A stretch of 64,000 nucleotides of DNA from Lutibacter sp. (lineage in GTDB: Bacteria; Bacteroidota; Bacteroidia; Flavobacteriales; Flavobacteriaceae): contig DAIDMK010000006.1 in NCBI GenBank assembly GCA_027449025.1, positions 58,385 through 122,384 of the forward strand. Direction: 5' to 3'. Below are positions 62,138 through 64,000 of the stretch, one piece after another. Within the stretch, counting starts at the first letter, position 1. The number at the start of each line of letters is the position of its first letter. The translations under genes were made by a program, and so were the position numbers. The notes below the pieces were generated by a model, which was given only the letters and a program-made list of their open reading frames with translations, had not been told where the DNA came from and did not search any database.

Positions 62138-63964
62138 TTAGTCTCTTCTTTCTCTAGGTTTTCTATCTCTATCACCACCACGATTGTCTCTAGCTCCACC
62201 TCTACTGTCTCTGCTGCTATCGCGCGGAGGTCTTTCTACAAATCCCTCTGGTTTTGGCAAAAGAGCTTTTCTAGAAACTTTATCTTTACGTGTTTTAGGA
62301 TCTTTACCAAAATATTTTACATCAAAAACATCACCCATATTAATAATATCAGTAACATTATCTGTGCGTTCCCAAGCCAATTCCGAAATATGCAATAACA
62401 CTTCGTTTCCAGGAGCGTCAAGATATTCTACAACTGCACCAAAATCTAACATCTTGATAACTTTCACTTTATAAACACCACCCACTTGTGGTTTAAAAAG
62501 CAATGAATCAATTTTTGTTAAAACGGTCTCAATTCCTTCCGGTTTTGTGCCTAAAATTTCAACAATGCCTTCCCCTGTTATAGGATCTTCATTTATAACA
62601 ATAGTACAACCTGTAGCCTTTTGTAATTCTTGAATTACTTTTCCTCCAGGTCCAATTAAAGCACCAATAAAATCATTAGGGATTCTTCTGGTAATCATCT
62701 TTGGAGCATAAGGTTTCACGTCTGGTTTAGGCGCTGCAATTGCTTCTTTAAGAATTCCCAAAATATGCAAACGTCCATCACGTGCTTGTTTTAATGCTTT
62801 TACCAAAATTTCATAAGGAAGTCCTTTCACCTTGATGTCCATTTGACAAGCCGTAATACCATCAACAGTTCCTGTAACTTTAAAGTCCATATCGCCCAAA
62901 TGATCTTCATCACCCAAGATATCAGAAAGAACCGCATAACGATCGCCATCAGAAATCAATCCCATGGCAATACCAGAAACTGCTTTTTTCATTTGGATAC
63001 CTGCATCCATCAAAGCCATTGTCCCAGCACAAACTGTTGCCATTGAAGAAGAACCGTTAGATTCCAAAACTTCTGACACAATTCTTATGGTATAAGGGCA
63101 TTCATCTGGAATCATTCCTTTTAAAGCACGTTGCGCCAAGTTTCCATGACCGATTTCTCTACGAGAAGTTCCTCTTAACGGATAAGCATCTCCTGTACAA
63201 AATGGAGGAAAGTTATAATGTAAATAGAATTTTTCCTCACCTTGATGGGTTGGCATATCTATCATATTAGACTCTCTTGAAGTTCCCAATGTTACTGTTG
63301 CAAGTGCTTGCGTTTCTCCACGAGTGAAAATTGAAGAACCGTGAACAGAAGGCAAATAGTCAATTTCGCACCAAATTGGGCGAATATCAGTTGTTTTTCT
63401 TCCATCTAAACGAATTCCTTCCGTAAGTGTTAACTCTCTTACAGCTTCTTTTTCAACTTTAGAATAGTAGGTTTTAATTAACGTTGGATTTTCTGCCAAT
63501 TCTTCTTCAGAAAACAAAGCCAAAACCTCATCTCTTACTGCCGAAAAAGCTTCTTCTCGTTCTCTTTTTCCGTGTCCGCCTTTTGCAATGGCATATATTT
63601 TATCATAAGAAGCTTCACGCACTTTTAAGGCGATTGTTTCATCGCTTATTGCAGGTGCATATTCCCTTACTGGTTTTTTACCAAAAGCTTCAGCCAAACG
63701 CACTTGAGCAGCGCATTGAATTTTAATGGCATCGTGTGCAAATTTTATAGCATCTGCCATTTCTTCTTCTGAAATTTCTTTCATTTCTCCTTCTACCATC
63801 ATCACAGAATCTGTAGATGCACCAATAACCATATCGATGTCGGATTCCAACAATTGTGCTCTACTTGGATTTAGAACAAACTGACCGTTAATTCTTCCAA
63901 CACGTGCTTCAGAAATTGGGCATTCAAATGGAACATCCGACAATTGAATTGCACATGATGCCAT
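62138..63964 (-). CDS. pnp: Polyribonucleotide nucleotidyltransferase (N-terminus missing)
   Basis: 3'-5' RNA phosphorolysis enzyme of the degradosome. About 605 residues, against roughly 740 in relatives: the first RNase PH core lacks about 110 residues. Visible parts: [23 protein letters not shown], the helical linker, the second RNase PH domain ([51 protein letters not shown]), a KH domain ([18 protein letters not shown]), an S1 domain, and a basic RD/RG-rich tail ([20 protein letters not shown]). The ATG at 63964 is not real: from about 63957 to 64000 the sequence is an inverted copy of 63690-63733. Coding is trustworthy up to about 63948. Confidence 0.9.
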   Translation of the reverse strand: MASCAIQLSDVPFECPISEARVGRINGQFVLNPSRAQLLESDIDMVIGASTDSVMMVEGEMKEISEEEMADAIKFAHDAIKIQCAAQVRLAEAFGKKPVREYAPAISDETIALKVREASYDKIYAIAKGGHGKREREEAFSAVRDEVLALFSEEELAENPTLIKTYYSKVEKEAVRELTLTEGIRLDGRKTTDIRPIWCEIDYLPSVHGSSIFTRGETQALATVTLGTSRESNMIDMPTHQGEEKFYLHYNFPPFCTGDAYPLRGTSRREIGHGNLAQRALKGMIPDECPYTIRIVSEVLESNGSSSMATVCAGTMALMDAGIQMKKAVSGIAMGLISDGDRYAVLSDILGDEDHLGDMDFKVTGTVDGITACQMDIKVKGLPYEILVKALKQARDGRLHILGILKEAIAAPKPDVKPYAPKMITRRIPNDFIGALIGPGGKVIQELQKATGCTIVINEDPITGEGIVEILGTKPEGIETVLTKIDSLLFKPQVGGVYKVKVIKMLDFGAVVEYLDAPGNEVLLHISELAWERTDNVTDIINMGDVFDVKYFGKDPKTRKDKVSRKALLPKPEGFVERPPRDSSRDSRGGARDNRGGDRDRKPRERRD

Positions 63965-64000
63965 TAAAATTCAATGCGCTGCTCAAGTGCGTTTGGCTGA
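63957..64000. repeat. 44-bp inverted copy of internal pnp sequence at the window edge
   Basis: The last 44 bases are the exact reverse complement of 63690-63733. The match continues to about 63950/63740 with one mismatch (G/A) through TGTGCAA, a short microhomology. Read on the plus strand the edge encodes [15 protein letters not shown], a peptide from inside pnp. Fold-back joint: assembly or library artefact, or a true inverted junction. Confidence 0.95.

Overview
The window is chromosomal DNA from a low-GC member of the Bacteroidota, most likely family Flavobacteriaceae. Four things point there: the gene content and order (pyrE-SRPBCC-birA; rsfS-ftsH-LUD-cdsA-psd-ACBP; TonB receptor with a small His/Cys protein), promoters of the TAnnTTTG (-7) type, starts without Shine-Dalgarno sites, and flavobacterial intergenic repeat families. 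No tRNA, rRNA, CRISPR array or intact insertion sequence was found.

Layout. 1-1352: truncated MscS-type channel with a small membrane protein. 1686-2881: dead zone with a wrecked cytochrome c gene (stops, frameshifts, an expanded GA tract, a lost heme cysteine) and a second gene relic. 2935-4893: arsR / permease / methyltransferase operon with an operator wrapped around its -7 box. 5294-10985: aldehyde dehydrogenase, then a periplasmic molybdenum hydroxylase (IorA/IorB-like) with XdhC and a MocA/MobA-like cofactor nucleotidyltransferase. 10991-18867: NUDIX and pyrE divergent from 7 bp apart, birA, then the rsfS-ftsH-LUD-cdsA-psd-ACBP-YceI run. 19121-24852 (minus): orphan mobile mystery protein A, a second MscS channel, and argB-argD-argC-argJ behind a long leader. 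25318-29440 (minus): cold-shock protein, then DUF1028 / heme-binding / MORN / carbonic anhydrase / sulfurtransferase. 29505-33563: small membrane protein, purB, lipoprotein, TerC, AI-2E. 33616-40319: TolC-adaptor-RND efflux operon with a PII-like protein and a DUF2892 protein. 40353-42925: small secreted protein and TonB receptor. 43184-48175: NAD-linked group 3d-like [NiFe]-hydrogenase. 48500-51783: uracil and purine permeases plus a Tsx-like outer-membrane protein. 52023-59171: lhgO, MFS, M48 protease, hydrolase, msrB, DUF1801/YdeI-like, ffh. 59349-64000: folD, cupin, transposase relic, Cys-rich metal-binding lipoprotein, pnp.

How parts work together. The hydrogenase is compact: a HoxE/HoxF-type diaphorase whose HoxE-like domain has lost most cluster cysteines, a single polypeptide fusing HoxU to HoxY, HoxH with an unprocessed C-terminal tail, and its protease HoxW. 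No hyp maturation genes lie in the window. The Tsx-like protein and the purine permease form an outer-to-inner-membrane uptake pair. The molybdenum enzyme travels with its cofactor-loading and nucleotidyltransferase genes.

Most notable: (1) two intergenic copies of a ~105-nt conserved, foldable element, one placed as the 5' leader of the arg operon just below a good promoter; (2) a second ~100-nt structured repeat family (36258, 48295); (3) the HoxU-HoxY fusion; (4) a lipoprotein joining a heavy-metal-binding domain to metallothionein-like Cys repeats; (5) a 44-bp inverted copy of internal pnp sequence at the right edge, which makes the apparent pnp start artefactual or marks a rearrangement.
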